DNA from: an uncultured Lachnobacterium sp.
Lineage (GTDB): Bacteria > Bacillota > Clostridia > Lachnospirales > Lachnospiraceae
Reading direction: 5' to 3'
Length of the DNA stretch: 62,731 nt
NCBI GenBank assembly: GCA_900546625.1
Contig: URDU01000014.1
Location: 1-62,731, forward strand
Position 1 is the first letter of the stretch. Each line of letters starts with the position of its first letter. Below the pieces are notes generated by a model. It had not been told where the DNA came from. It did no database searches and worked only from the letters and a program-made list of their open reading frames with translations. Shown here piece after piece: positions 52,796-62,216 of this stretch. The translations under genes and the position numbers were made by a program.

Positions 52796-53191
52796 CTATG
52801 ACACATGCAGCTTGTTTCCGTTGCATGTAGCCTGCATGACCTCTTTCCACGCGTCACGCATAGTGCGCAGGTGCTCAAGCACCTCCTCAAGAATCTCCTT
52901 GTCCTTCTTTATGTTGGCCTCGACAAGGCGTCTGTGAAGATATGTGTATACGTTGTTGAAATCCTTTGATACCGGATATTTGTCATCAAGAGTAGACTGG
53001 AACTCCTCTATAATACGCTCCACCTTGCGGATATTTGTATGAGCCTGCTGGATATCCTCCTTCTCCACTGCCATGATGGCAATATTGCAAAATTTGATTG
53101 CACCATCATACAGCATGAGTGTAAGCTCTGCCGGTGATGCAGTCATGATTTTGTTGTTTGCATATGCTGCGTATGCTTTATTTTGTAACAT
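52796..53191 (-). CDS. fliS: Flagellar export chaperone FliS
   Basis: Cytoplasmic chaperone that holds flagellin before export. The 131-residue helical protein shows the FliS pattern: QNKAYAAYANNKIMTASPAE at the start, LMLYDGAIKFCNIA, and NVYTYLHRRLVEANIKKD. GGGAGG precedes the ATG. It lies 23 bases downstream of fliD, the usual order, in an operon that begins with flaG. Confidence 0.95.
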   Translation of the reverse strand: MLQNKAYAAYANNKIMTASPAELTLMLYDGAIKFCNIAIMAVEKEDIQQAHTNIRKVERIIEEFQSTLDDKYPVSKDFNNVYTYLHRRLVEANIKKDKEILEEVLEHLRTMRDAWKEVMQATCNGNKLHVS

Positions 53192-53214
53192 AATATACCC
53201 TCCCTGGTATCTTT

Positions 53215-55839
53215 TTATGAGAAGTAACTGCTAATTGAGCTCTGTGTGCTGTTGAGCTTGGTCATAGCTGACTCCATCTGAGTAAACTTGTTGTAGTAAT
53301 AATCCTCACGATCTGAGATTTTTGTTTCCCATTCCTTGATTGTCTTGGTATAGTTAGTGTACTCTTTCTTCATCTGCTTATCATTGTAGATGGTAAAGGC
53401 TGAGCTCAAATCCGTAGACTTCATCTTGTCACCGATTGCACTATACAGATTAGTTGAAAGCTGCTGCATAAACTGCATTACCGTATCCGGATCATCGTTT
53501 ATAGCCGCCATGAGCTTATCTGTCTTTCCCGATGTATTGGTGTCATCCTCATCACCATCTATGTGATATGCATTCTGCTCATTCTCCGCTGCATTCAAAA
53601 ATCCAAGTGTGCTGATTCCAAAGCTTGAAAGCGAGTACTTCTTGCCGCCTATCTCAACTGATGACATCATGGCTGTCTGCATTGCTGTCATTACGCTGCC
53701 AAGTGTAGAATCCCTGCGAAGCAGAGAGTCCTTAATCTTTGTCTCCCACTTCTCAATCTCTTTATCAGACATCTGATCCTTTTCATCATCTGTAAGTGGC
53801 TCGTAGCTTCCTGCTGAATCAGCATTATATAGCTTCGTCATCTCATTGATGATGTTGTTGTACTCTGTCAGGAAATCCTTTACCTTATCATATACACCCT
53901 GTGTATCTGTGCTGGTTGTAATGCTTATAGCACTGTCCCCGGTCTCAGCAAGTGCCTCAATTGTCAGTCCATTGATTGAATAGCTGTTGCTGTCACCTGT
54001 ATATTTTACACCGTTCAGCTCAATCTCCGAATCCTGTCCTGCGACCTTCTTCACCTGTGAATTGAAAAGTGCCTTGTTCTTAAGCGTGTACGCAGTGTTT
54101 ACCCTGTCGAGCAGGTCGTTTAGCGCCTGTGTATACTCAGCCGAATCCTTCTGCTTTGAGGCAAGCTCCTTTACAATATTGCTATCTGCTGCTTTTTTTG
54201 TGTTGTCCTCTGCGTCCTTCTCCAGTTTGTTGGCTTTATTTACAAAGCCGTCAGCCTCTTTTCCGTTTCCTGCTAAAAGCTGCTCTACTGCTTCCTTTCC
54301 TCCGCCAACCTTATCCTTGCCTGCTGCATAAGCATTCTGAATAGCCTTTGTGAGGCTGGCAACCGAATACTCGTCATCGCTTCCGAGCCCTTCGTCCTTT
54401 GAAGCCTCAAATGCCTGAACTGACGCAAGAGCCTCATCGTATGAGCTTTTAGTCTTTTCGCCCATTGACGTTATGATTGTGTCATACGCAGCTGAAGCTG
54501 ACTCTATATCCGTCTTGTTTACAGCATCTGCCGCAATAGTATACTCAGTCTTTTGTGAAACAGTGATTGAATCAGTTTTATCAGCTGTGCCATCTTCCTT
54601 TTGCAGATAGTACTTGCCGTCTGTCTCGTCCTTCTTGTAAGTCTTACCACCGACGGTCAGTGTTGTCATATCATCGGAGTGTTCTATATGTGCAGCTTCA
54701 AGCTCCTTGCCATCAGCATCAGTATAAGCTGTCCTCGTAGATTCTGTCACATCATAGTACGATGTGGTATCCTTGTCCTTATCAGCAACGGCTGCAATAT
54801 AGTGGCTATTGTTGTCGCTGTCAATATACTTATAGAGAGTATTTCCATTTGTATCGGTCAGTGTGGTCTTTGTATATGTATCATAGCTGTCACCATTCTT
54901 TGAAATCAATGCGCCATCACGAGATGAGCCAAGCTTCTCAAGCAGCTTCAGCTTATCACTATCTCCTGCATTGTTTGCATCCAGCTTCTCATAAATGTCC
55001 TGAAGTGTGGCATATGAATAGCCATAATTTACAGCATTCATAAGATTTTTGCTCTGCGCATTCATCTTCGCCGCATCTGTTGTCAGATTATTGTAGTTTG
55101 TAACAGCTGCCTCGATTTTGGCTCTGGTCTCATCGTCTGAAACTCCATGTAAAGCTGCATACTCATCATATGGATTGGATGAATAAGTACCGGTAGTGGT
55201 CTTTTCACCACCATATGCTATTCCCAGGCTATAAAGTGCTGATGCTCCATCTATATTGCTGCCGGTTATGGTAAAATCGTTTGCCACGCCTGTCTTTTTT
55301 GAGCTGATATAAAATCTCTTGTAGCTTGAATCGTAGTTTGCATCAAGCCCCGCATTCCTGAGTTCCTTTACCACGTCGTTCATGGTAGATGATGCGCTGA
55401 GCGTGATGGACTTGGTCTCATCGCCCATCTTTACCTCAAGCTTGGCATCACCACCTGTGTAACCGAGCTGGGCAAGTGTAGTCTTCTCACTGTCTGCCTT
55501 AATTTCTGCTCCGGTCATATATCCGGCCTTTGCCATCTGCTTGATTTTCAGCGACTGTGTGCCGCTTGGTGCACCGGAGCCTGCCTTTACTGTGGCCTTT
55601 GTAGTATCCGAAACTGATGTCTTCTTTAAGTTGTATGCTGTAGAAAATCGCAGATTGGAAATATTGCTGTACAAGCTGTAAACCTTTGTATTAAGGGATT
55701 TCCACGCATCCTGTGTCCACTCAAGCTTAGTCTGCGCCTTCTGATATTTCTCTTTTCTGGTGGTATATGACGATACCATTGCCTTTACAATAGAATCTGT
55801 ATCCAGACCTGATGTCATTCCCGATAATCTGATTGCCAT
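53215..55839 (-). CDS. fliD: Flagellar filament capping protein FliD with a large insertion
   Basis: Cap protein that folds flagellin at the growing filament tip. The FliD N-terminal domain is clear (RLSGMTSGLDTDSIVKAMVS, residues 4-23, to about 110), as is the FliD C-terminal domain (NGVKYTGDSNSYSINGLTIE, from about residue 609). At 874 residues it is much longer than the 450-600 usual in the family. Residues 215-600 form an extra hydrophilic, Asp/Lys/Thr-rich region that would lie on the outer face of the cap. The final helix is the usual coiled-coil leg (KEWETKISDREDYYYNKFTQ). GGAGG precedes the ATG. Confidence 0.93.
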   Translation of the reverse strand: MAIRLSGMTSGLDTDSIVKAMVSSYTTRKEKYQKAQTKLEWTQDAWKSLNTKVYSLYSNISNLRFSTAYNLKKTSVSDTTKATVKAGSGAPSGTQSLKIKQMAKAGYMTGAEIKADSEKTTLAQLGYTGGDAKLEVKMGDETKSITLSASSTMNDVVKELRNAGLDANYDSSYKRFYISSKKTGVANDFTITGSNIDGASALYSLGIAYGGEKTTTGTYSSNPYDEYAALHGVSDDETRAKIEAAVTNYNNLTTDAAKMNAQSKNLMNAVNYGYSYATLQDIYEKLDANNAGDSDKLKLLEKLGSSRDGALISKNGDSYDTYTKTTLTDTNGNTLYKYIDSDNNSHYIAAVADKDKDTTSYYDVTESTRTAYTDADGKELEAAHIEHSDDMTTLTVGGKTYKKDETDGKYYLQKEDGTADKTDSITVSQKTEYTIAADAVNKTDIESASAAYDTIITSMGEKTKSSYDEALASVQAFEASKDEGLGSDDEYSVASLTKAIQNAYAAGKDKVGGGKEAVEQLLAGNGKEADGFVNKANKLEKDAEDNTKKAADSNIVKELASKQKDSAEYTQALNDLLDRVNTAYTLKNKALFNSQVKKVAGQDSEIELNGVKYTGDSNSYSINGLTIEALAETGDSAISITTSTDTQGVYDKVKDFLTEYNNIINEMTKLYNADSAGSYEPLTDDEKDQMSDKEIEKWETKIKDSLLRRDSTLGSVMTAMQTAMMSSVEIGGKKYSLSSFGISTLGFLNAAENEQNAYHIDGDEDDTNTSGKTDKLMAAINDDPDTVMQFMQQLSTNLYSAIGDKMKSTDLSSAFTIYNDKQMKKEYTNYTKTIKEWETKISDREDYYYNKFTQMESAMTKLNSTQSSISSYFS

Positions 55840-55848
55840 GGTGTCCTC

Positions 55849-56319
55849 CTATCTCTTCTCATCTACCATGAGTCCTGCCATCTCCCAGACCTTCGCTATC
55901 ATGTCGAGCGTCTTCTCCGGCGGAAACTCCTTGATGACTTCCTTTGTCTTCTTATCAACTATCTTTATTGTCACGCGGTTAGTCTTCTCATGGATGCCGA
56001 ACACTGCCTCCGACTGGTCAGCCAACGCGCTCTTGTTGATATCATCCACAGCCTTTTTAAGCTGCATATTCTTCTCATTCTGCTTTTGTGCGGCAAGCTG
56101 TGCCTGTCCCTGCGCTCCGGCATCACCGGCTGAATCACCGCTTGTTTCCTTAGTATTCATCGCCTGAATATTCCTTGCGATGCTGTCAGACACGACCTGA
56201 TTGTCCGCACTGGACACCTCTGTCCTTCCCTGTGCCTGTTCCTTTATCTGTGCAGTTGATGTACTTCCCTGATAGACCATTCCTGCACCCTTGATTGCCT
56301 CTATTGCCATCTCTAACAC
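55849..56319 (-). CDS. flaG: FlaG-domain protein
   Basis: A 156-residue protein with a FlaG-like C-terminal domain (residues 100-156: VFGIHEKTNRVTIKIVDKKT and IKEFPPEKTLDMIAK). The N-terminal 90 residues are Ala/Gln-rich and low complexity. FlaG is thought to influence filament length. GGAGGTG precedes the ATG. It is the first gene of the operon, just downstream of a sigma-28-type promoter, and stops nine bases before fliD. Confidence 0.88.
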   Translation of the reverse strand: MLEMAIEAIKGAGMVYQGSTSTAQIKEQAQGRTEVSSADNQVVSDSIARNIQAMNTKETSGDSAGDAGAQGQAQLAAQKQNEKNMQLKKAVDDINKSALADQSEAVFGIHEKTNRVTIKIVDKKTKEVIKEFPPEKTLDMIAKVWEMAGLMVDEKR

Positions 56320-56374
56320 CTCCGTGTGAAAATATGTTGCAATTGACTGTTGTTCTAACCCTATTCTAAGGAAT

Positions 56375-56401
56375 ATATCGGATGAATTGTGGGAAAGTTT
56401 A
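56375..56401 (-). promoter_or_regulatory. Sigma-28 (FliA/SigD) type promoter of the flaG-fliD-fliS operon
   Basis: On the minus strand TAAA (56398-56401), 15 bases, TCCGATAT (56375-56382). The consensus is TAAA-N15-GCCGATAA, so six of eight -10 positions match. The position, about 55 bases before flaG, is right for a late flagellar operon. Confidence 0.8.
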
Positions 56402-56461
56402 TAGTTTTTCCTCTCTTTTTAGATATAAGCTGTTGAATTCAAGGCAGCCTTCAGTAGAAAA

Positions 56462-56513
56462 ATCCCGGCTCTCACCAAAATATACAACTATACTTTGCAA
56501 TGTGAGCCGGGAT
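56462..56513 (-). terminator. Terminator after dnaB
   Basis: Minus-strand ATCCCGGCTCACA pairs with TGAGAGCCGGGAT around an AT-rich loop and is followed by TTTTC. It lies about 80 bases past the dnaB stop and isolates dnaB from flaG. Confidence 0.75.
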
Positions 56514-56594
56514 GGCTGATTTCTTATTATGCACTTATGCAGTATATGGTAATTCCATTAAACATAATACCACTGTTCTCTTTGCAATTTAAGA

Positions 56595-57926
56595 TTAATG
56601 CTCCAGATTCGCAAACTTCGTGTACTCAGGCAGCCATGCAAGGTTTACGGTGCCGATTGGACCGTTACGCTGTTTAGCGATGATGATTTCTGAGATGCCC
56701 TTGAGCTCGGTGTCCTTGTTGTAGTAGTCGTCACGATAGATGAACATGACGACGTCGGCATCCTGCTCGATGGCTCCTGACTCTCGAAGATCGGAAAGCA
56801 TCGGTCTATGGTCCGGTCGCTGCTCTACGGCTCGTGAGAGCTGTGATAGTGCCACTACAGGTACAGAAAGCTCTCTGGCGAGCGCCTTAAGCGAACGTGA
56901 TATGTCTGAGATTTCCTGCTGACGCGATTCTGAACCTCTTCCTGAGCCTGTCATAAGCTGCAGGTAATCGATGATGACGAGCTTTAAGTCGTGCTCAAGC
57001 TTGTATTTACGGCACTTGCTTCTAAGCTCTGAGATGCTGATACCCGGAGTGTCATCTATGATGAGCTCGGAGTCTCCGATGATTCCGGCGCCCTCAACAA
57101 GCTTTTCCCAGTCGGCATCAGACAGATTTCCTGTACGCAGTGCCTGCGCATCTACCTTTGATTCGAGTGAGAACAGACGGTTTACGAGCTGTTCCTTCGA
57201 CATCTCGAGTGAGAATATGGCAGTACACAGATGTGCGTGGAATGCCACATGCTGTGCTATGTTTAGGACGAAGGCCGTCTTTCCCATTGACGGACGGGCT
57301 GCCACGAGCACGAGGTCTGACGGCTGAAGTCCCGCTGTCCTGTAGTCTAGGTCTATGAAGCCTGTCGGGATTCCTGTTACGGTGCCCTCCTGCTGTGCTG
57401 CTTTTTCGATTTTCTCGAGAGCATTCATGACTACTGTACGGATTGGCACGTAGTCACCTGTCTGCCTTGTGGAAAGCAGCTCAAATACATCGTGCTCGGT
57501 CTTATCAAGCACGCTCTCAAGCGATTCCTTGCCGGCGTAGCATTCGTTTTCTATGTCCTCTGTCACATGGATGAGCTTTCGCTTTATGGCGTTTTCCTTT
57601 ACGATATTGGCATAGTACTTGATGTTGGCTGATGTCGGCACGCTGGTGACGAGTGTTCTCACAAAGTCAAGGCTTTGTATTTCCTGCGGCACATCCTTTT
57701 CCTTTAGACGGTTCTGGAGTGTGACGAGGTCAACAGGCTGTCCCTCTGTAAAGAGCTCAACCATGGTCTCAAATATGATGCCGTACTGCTGATGATAAAA
57801 ATCCTCCCTAAGGAGCATCTCGCTGGCGGTCACTATGGCATCCTTGCTCATGATCATAGAGCCGACCACGGACTGCTCTGCCTCAAGGCTGTTTGGCATT
57901 ATTCGTTTGATTAATGCTTCTTCCAA
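56595..57926 (-). CDS. dnaB: Replicative DNA helicase
   Basis: Hexameric helicase that unwinds DNA at the fork. The N-terminal DnaB domain is seen at residues 10-110 (PNSLEAEQSVVGSMIMSKDA), and the RecA-like ATPase has Walker A ARPSMGKTAF. VIIDYLQLMTGSG and SQLSRAVEQRPDHRPMLSDL are DnaB-specific. The start is TTG at 57926, seven bases after GGAGG. The 443-residue length is typical and no intein is present. It follows rplI by 11 bases in the common gdpP-rplI-dnaB operon. Confidence 0.97.
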   Translation of the reverse strand: MEEALIKRIMPNSLEAEQSVVGSMIMSKDAIVTASEMLLREDFYHQQYGIIFETMVELFTEGQPVDLVTLQNRLKEKDVPQEIQSLDFVRTLVTSVPTSANIKYYANIVKENAIKRKLIHVTEDIENECYAGKESLESVLDKTEHDVFELLSTRQTGDYVPIRTVVMNALEKIEKAAQQEGTVTGIPTGFIDLDYRTAGLQPSDLVLVAARPSMGKTAFVLNIAQHVAFHAHLCTAIFSLEMSKEQLVNRLFSLESKVDAQALRTGNLSDADWEKLVEGAGIIGDSELIIDDTPGISISELRSKCRKYKLEHDLKLVIIDYLQLMTGSGRGSESRQQEISDISRSLKALARELSVPVVALSQLSRAVEQRPDHRPMLSDLRESGAIEQDADVVMFIYRDDYYNKDTELKGISEIIIAKQRNGPIGTVNLAWLPEYTKFANLEH

Positions 57927-57937
57927 GGGGATTCCTC

Positions 57938-58384
57938 CTATCCTTCAACTACTGATACTGTGAGGTTTGCTGTTACCTTCGGATGAAGCTTGACAGGCAC
58001 CTCATAATTTCCAAGTGCTTTGATTGACTCGTTAAGCTGCATCTTTTTCTTGTCGAGCTCTAAGCCGTGCTGCTCCTTTGCCGCAGCCGATATTTCCTTG
58101 GTGGAGATGGAGCCGAAGGTCCTGCCGCCCTCGCCTGAACGCAGCTTTACCACTACCTTTGTGCTCTCTACGACCTTTGCGAGTGCAAGTGCACTCTCGT
58201 AGTTTTCCTGTGCTACCTTGTCAGCGTGCTGGTTCTGAAGCTTTAAGTCATTTAAGTTCTTTGGAGTGGCCTCAACTCCGAGCTTTTTAGGTATGATATT
58301 GTTTCTGGCGTAGCCGTCACTTACGTTTACTATCTCGCCTTTTTTTCCTAATGGTTTTACGTCCTGTAATAAGATTACTTTCAT
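57938..58384 (-). CDS. rplI: 50S ribosomal protein L9
   Basis: A 148-residue ribosomal protein with the L9 N-terminal domain ([19 protein letters not shown] and [11 protein letters not shown]), a long connecting helix, and the C-terminal domain ([11 protein letters not shown]). Its start overlaps the gdpP stop by four bases (ATGA). The gdpP-rplI-dnaB order is the standard Firmicutes arrangement. Confidence 0.97.
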   Translation of the reverse strand: MKVILLQDVKPLGKKGEIVNVSDGYARNNIIPKKLGVEATPKNLNDLKLQNQHADKVAQENYESALALAKVVESTKVVVKLRSGEGGRTFGSISTKEISAAAKEQHGLELDKKKMQLNESIKALGNYEVPVKLHPKVTANLTVSVVEG

Positions 58385-60438
58385 TCTTCTATGTCTCCTT
58401 CTTTTAGCATTTCGTCCAGTGTATCCTGTATCATGCGCTTTGCCTGCACGATAGTGACACCTGTGAGCTGTGCTCCTGCCACATTTAAGTGTCCGCCGCC
58501 GCCCAGCTTCTCCATGATTATCTGAACATTTATCTCGTCGATTGAACGAGAGCTGATATAAATCTTGTCATTGTACTCCGTGAGCACAAATGATGCCTTG
58601 ATTCCTATGATGTTGAGCAGCTCATTTGCCGCCTGTGCGCCGACTATTGTCGGGCTCTCCACATTCTCGCTAGGGCATACCGATATGGCAAACGAGCCCC
58701 TGTATACCTCTGCATGGCGTACTGCCTCGGCTCTTGCCTTGTAGCATGCCATGTCGTTTCTAAGCATCTTTCTGACGCGTGTTACCTCTGCGCCTGAGCG
58801 CTTCAAAAAGGCTGCCGCCTCAAATGTACGCACGCCTGTCTTTGTCATAAAGTTGTTGGTATCGATGAGGATGCCTGCATAGATGCAGTCGGCCTCTGTC
58901 GCATTTATCTTGACTCCGTCGTTGAAGTACTGCAATACCTCTGCGACCATCTCACACGCACTTGATGCATACGGCTCGATGTATGAGAGTATAGGATTCT
59001 CTATTATCTCGCTGCTTTGTCTGTGGTGGTCAAATACGACTATCTTTCCTGTCTTTCTGAGGAGCTCAGGGCACTCTGTGTAGCTTGGCCTGTTGGTGTC
59101 CACCACCATGACAAGAGTATCCTTGCTCACCATCTCAAGAGCCTCTTCGCTGTTTATAAACATATCCGCCGGGTAGCCCTTTGCCTCTGAAAATGTCTCC
59201 ATAAGAGGTCTGACTGAGCTTGTCGGGTCATTTATTACTATCTGTGCCTTTTTGTCGAGATTCTTGGCTGCACAGTATATACCTATGCCTGCTCCAAGCG
59301 AGTCTACATCTGTGATGCTGTGTCCCATGATAAGCACGTTCTCACAGGTCTCAATGATCTCCTGAAGCGCCTGTGCCTTGACTCTCGCCTTTACCCTTGT
59401 CTTGCTCTCCACCTGCTTTGACTTGCCGCCAAAATACAGGATATCGTCGTGATCCTTTATAACTACCTGATCACCGCCTCGTCCGAGGGCCAGGTCTATG
59501 GCATTTCTCGCATACACGTAGTTTTCATTATATTTATCACTCTTTATACCGATTCCGATACTGAGTGTGACCGCCATCTCATTGCCGACCTTTATGGCCT
59601 TGACCTCGTCGAGCACCTTGAACTTGTCCTCCTTCATGCTGTCAAGGTACTTGTACTTGAACACCACGAAGTATTTGTCGTTTTCTATCTTTCTGACAAG
59701 TCCGTCATACTTGGCAAAATACTGGTTTACACGCCTGTCGATAAGTGCAACGAGCAGTGACCTCTTTACGTCCTCTATGCTGTCGAGCGCCTCATCATAG
59801 TTATCAATATAAACAAGCGCTGAGACCTGCTTCTGCTCTGTGATTTCCTTCTTGCAGTGATATAGCTCCGACTCATCAAATACGTACAGCGCTGTCAAAA
59901 ACTGGTCTGCCTCATTTGTGTCGATTATCTCATTTTCCTCTGCAATAGAGTTGAAATATATTCTCTTGACGGACAGTCTGACTATGCTGTCCTCTTCCTC
60001 GTTTACTATCTTGAAATCTGTCGGCGCATCACTCTTTGTGAGAAGCTCTCTGGTCACTGTCGGGAAAAGCGTCGTTATGGATTTGTGATAGTTTTTATCC
60101 ACACCCATGAGCTCTGCGAATTTGTCATTTACCCATAGTATCTTGCCCGAGTACTCAAGCAGGGCATACGGCACCTCAAACTCATTAAGCAGCCTCTTCT
60201 GCACCGATGAATACTGGGTTGCAAAGCTTATCAGCTCATTGGCAACAACTGACTTGCTTCTGACATACAAAAGCAGCACGAGCGCAAAGTAAAACACTGT
60301 AAAGCCTACCATGCCATAGCCAAGCCGCCTGTCATAGCGCAGTGCTATTCCGTCAGCACATATCCACACAAACGTCAGATATAACGGCCAGCACATGTAG
60401 CTTTTCAGCCTTCCCTTGAATTTTATTTTTTTCTTCAT
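58381..60438 (-). CDS. gdpP: Cyclic-di-AMP phosphodiesterase GdpP
   Basis: Membrane-bound c-di-AMP phosphodiesterase. Two membrane segments lie in residues 14-60, followed by a PAS-like region ([20 protein letters not shown]), a degenerate GGDEF domain ([10 protein letters not shown] near 295), and a DHH domain with [12 protein letters not shown] and VFDHHRQ (Asp470-His472). The DHHA1 motif [10 protein letters not shown] is near the end. The ATG at 60438 follows AAGGAG; the longer frame lacks a ribosome site. At 685 residues it has family length. It controls c-di-AMP, a regulator of cell wall and potassium balance. Confidence 0.96.
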   Translation of the reverse strand: MKKKIKFKGRLKSYMCWPLYLTFVWICADGIALRYDRRLGYGMVGFTVFYFALVLLLYVRSKSVVANELISFATQYSSVQKRLLNEFEVPYALLEYSGKILWVNDKFAELMGVDKNYHKSITTLFPTVTRELLTKSDAPTDFKIVNEEEDSIVRLSVKRIYFNSIAEENEIIDTNEADQFLTALYVFDESELYHCKKEITEQKQVSALVYIDNYDEALDSIEDVKRSLLVALIDRRVNQYFAKYDGLVRKIENDKYFVVFKYKYLDSMKEDKFKVLDEVKAIKVGNEMAVTLSIGIGIKSDKYNENYVYARNAIDLALGRGGDQVVIKDHDDILYFGGKSKQVESKTRVKARVKAQALQEIIETCENVLIMGHSITDVDSLGAGIGIYCAAKNLDKKAQIVINDPTSSVRPLMETFSEAKGYPADMFINSEEALEMVSKDTLVMVVDTNRPSYTECPELLRKTGKIVVFDHHRQSSEIIENPILSYIEPYASSACEMVAEVLQYFNDGVKINATEADCIYAGILIDTNNFMTKTGVRTFEAAAFLKRSGAEVTRVRKMLRNDMACYKARAEAVRHAEVYRGSFAISVCPSENVESPTIVGAQAANELLNIIGIKASFVLTEYNDKIYISSRSIDEINVQIIMEKLGGGGHLNVAGAQLTGVTIVQAKRMIQDTLDEMLKEGDIEE

Positions 60439-60640
60439 TTTACTCTCCTTATCCCCGGTGAGCTGCGCTGATACTTCCGGCACAACAGCCTCCGGCTTCG
60501 AGAATGTACTACAAATTTATATTTACCGGTCACACCCTTGTGCAACCCGTATCGATTGATATACCTACTAGAGAGTATACCACTTTGTGAGGATTATTCC
60601 TAGTACTATATTTATCAGTTGTGCTTATGGAAGGCAATTT

Positions 60641-60684
60641 AAAAAGCACCGCATATATCTATTACATATACATGCGATGCTTTT
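60641..60684 (-). terminator. Terminator after the SPFH gene
   Basis: Minus-strand AAAAGCATCGCATGTATATG pairs with CATATATGCGGTGCTTTT, followed by TAAATTG. It ends the nfeD-SPFH transcript about 40 bases past the stop. Confidence 0.75.
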
Positions 60685-60725
60685 CGTGTGCTCTCATCTT
60701 TTGGTATTGATTTAATTAATTCTAA

Positions 60726-61661
60726 TTACTTTTCAGCCTTATCCGCAGCTATCTCTGCAATTGACTTTGTAAGACCTGCAATTCCCTGAATCTCTGAAGG
60801 GATGATTATCTTTGTAGCCTTGCCGTCTGCTGCCTTGGCAAATGCCTCTAAGCTCTTTATCTGGAGCACTGCGTTATCCGGATTTGCTTCCTTTAACATG
60901 CGCAGTCCATCTGCGTTGGCCTGCTGTATCTTGAGGATAGCCTCTGCCTGACCTGCTGCCTCCTGGATTGTTGCCTCCTTCTTTGCCTCTGCGCGAAGGA
61001 TGGCTGCCTGCTTTTCAGCCTCGGCATCGAGGATGACTGACTCTTTATTTCCCTCTGCAACAAGGATTGTTGACTTTTTCTCACCCTCTGCACGAAGAAT
61101 GGCCTCTCGTCTCTCACGCTCTGCCTTCATCTGCTTCTCCATGGCATCCTGGATGGCCTTTGGAGGTATGATGTTCTTGAGCTCGACACGGTTTACCTTG
61201 ATGCCCCATGGGTCTGTTGCCACATCGAGTGTTGCGCGCATCTTGGTGTTGATGGTCTCACGGCTGGTGAGTGTCTCATCAAGCTCTAAGTCTCCGATGA
61301 TGTTACGAAGTGTTGTGGCTGTGAGATTTTCAATTGCCATAATTGGATTCTCTACACCGTATGCATAGAGCTTTGGATCTGTAATCTGGAAATATACTAC
61401 AGTGTCTATCTGCATTGTTACATTATCCTTTGTGATTACAGGCTGTGGTGGGAAATCTACCACCTGCTCCTTTAAGATGACTCTCTTTGCTATTCTGTCG
61501 ATAAATGGCACCTTGAGGTGAAGTCCTACGCTCCATGTGGTGAGATATCCTCCCAAACGCTCAATTACCATTGCGTGTGCCTGTGGCACGATTTTGATGC
61601 AGTTTACCAGTACTATAAGTACAATTACGAGTAACACTGCAAGTGCTATTAATCCTTCCAT
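60726..61661 (-). CDS. SPFH/Band 7 (stomatin/prohibitin-like) protein
   Basis: A 311-residue protein with one N-terminal membrane helix (residues 4-25) and a Band 7 domain (VPQAHAMVIERLGGYLTTW, then TMQIDTVVYFQITDP). A long Glu/Ala/Arg helix follows near residues 170-240 (AERERREAILRAEGEKKST). This is the QmcA/paraslipin layout and typically assembles in membrane microdomains. AGGAGG precedes the ATG. It starts six bases after the NfeD gene, the usual NfeD-SPFH pairing. Confidence 0.93.
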   Translation of the reverse strand: MEGLIALAVLLVIVLIVLVNCIKIVPQAHAMVIERLGGYLTTWSVGLHLKVPFIDRIAKRVILKEQVVDFPPQPVITKDNVTMQIDTVVYFQITDPKLYAYGVENPIMAIENLTATTLRNIIGDLELDETLTSRETINTKMRATLDVATDPWGIKVNRVELKNIIPPKAIQDAMEKQMKAERERREAILRAEGEKKSTILVAEGNKESVILDAEAEKQAAILRAEAKKEATIQEAAGQAEAILKIQQANADGLRMLKEANPDNAVLQIKSLEAFAKAADGKATKIIIPSEIQGIAGLTKSIAEIAADKAEK

Positions 61662-61667
61662 TTCCGG

Positions 61668-62111
61668 TTAGGCCTCCTTTACCCTTTTTACAATTAGTTT
61701 TACTCCGCTTATCTTTACTACCTCGATAAGCTCGCCTTTTCCTATGACCTGGGTCTCGTCCTGCGGTCTGACTGTCCACTCCTGGCCGTTTACAACGGCT
61801 TTTCCTGTCTGCCTGATGCTGTCAGCATCCTCGGTGAGCACTGCTCTTTCTCCGACCAGACTGTCCACGTTTGTCTTTACTGTCCTGGAATTGATGTACT
61901 TCCCCGCCCATGGCTTTGTGAGAGCTAAAAGCACGACTGAAACGAGTATAAATGCAATCCCCTGAACTACGACATTGCCGCCAAGCAGTGCGACTATAAA
62001 CGCTACAAATGAGCCTGCCGCAAACCATATGGAGGTGAGCCCGACGGTCATAAGCTCAACTAAAACAAAAACTACGGTGGCTGCCAACCAGAAAACAATG
62101 TATGTATCCAT
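61668..62111 (-). CDS. NfeD-like protein
   Basis: A 147-residue short NfeD. Three to four membrane segments occupy residues 5-75, followed by a soluble OB-fold domain of about 60 residues (LVGERAVLTEDADSIRQTGK and KGELIEVVKISGVKLIVKRV). It partners the SPFH protein encoded directly after it. GGGAGG precedes ATG 62111. An insertion sequence begins about 105 bases upstream of this gene. Confidence 0.9.
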   Translation of the reverse strand: MDTYIVFWLAATVVFVLVELMTVGLTSIWFAAGSFVAFIVALLGGNVVVQGIAFILVSVVLLALTKPWAGKYINSRTVKTNVDSLVGERAVLTEDADSIRQTGKAVVNGQEWTVRPQDETQVIGKGELIEVVKISGVKLIVKRVKEA

Positions 62112-62216
62112 TTGTACCCTCCCTTTTTATTAGTATTTGTTTTATATTCATTTTATACTATGTAATTTGATTATGCAACAAATATTAATTTTTTAAACAC
62201 AAAACGTTTTTAACCT

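Noticed and set aside
61561..62028. Basic minus-strand frames within the nfeD gene
   Set aside because: They are out-of-frame shadows of NfeD with biased composition.
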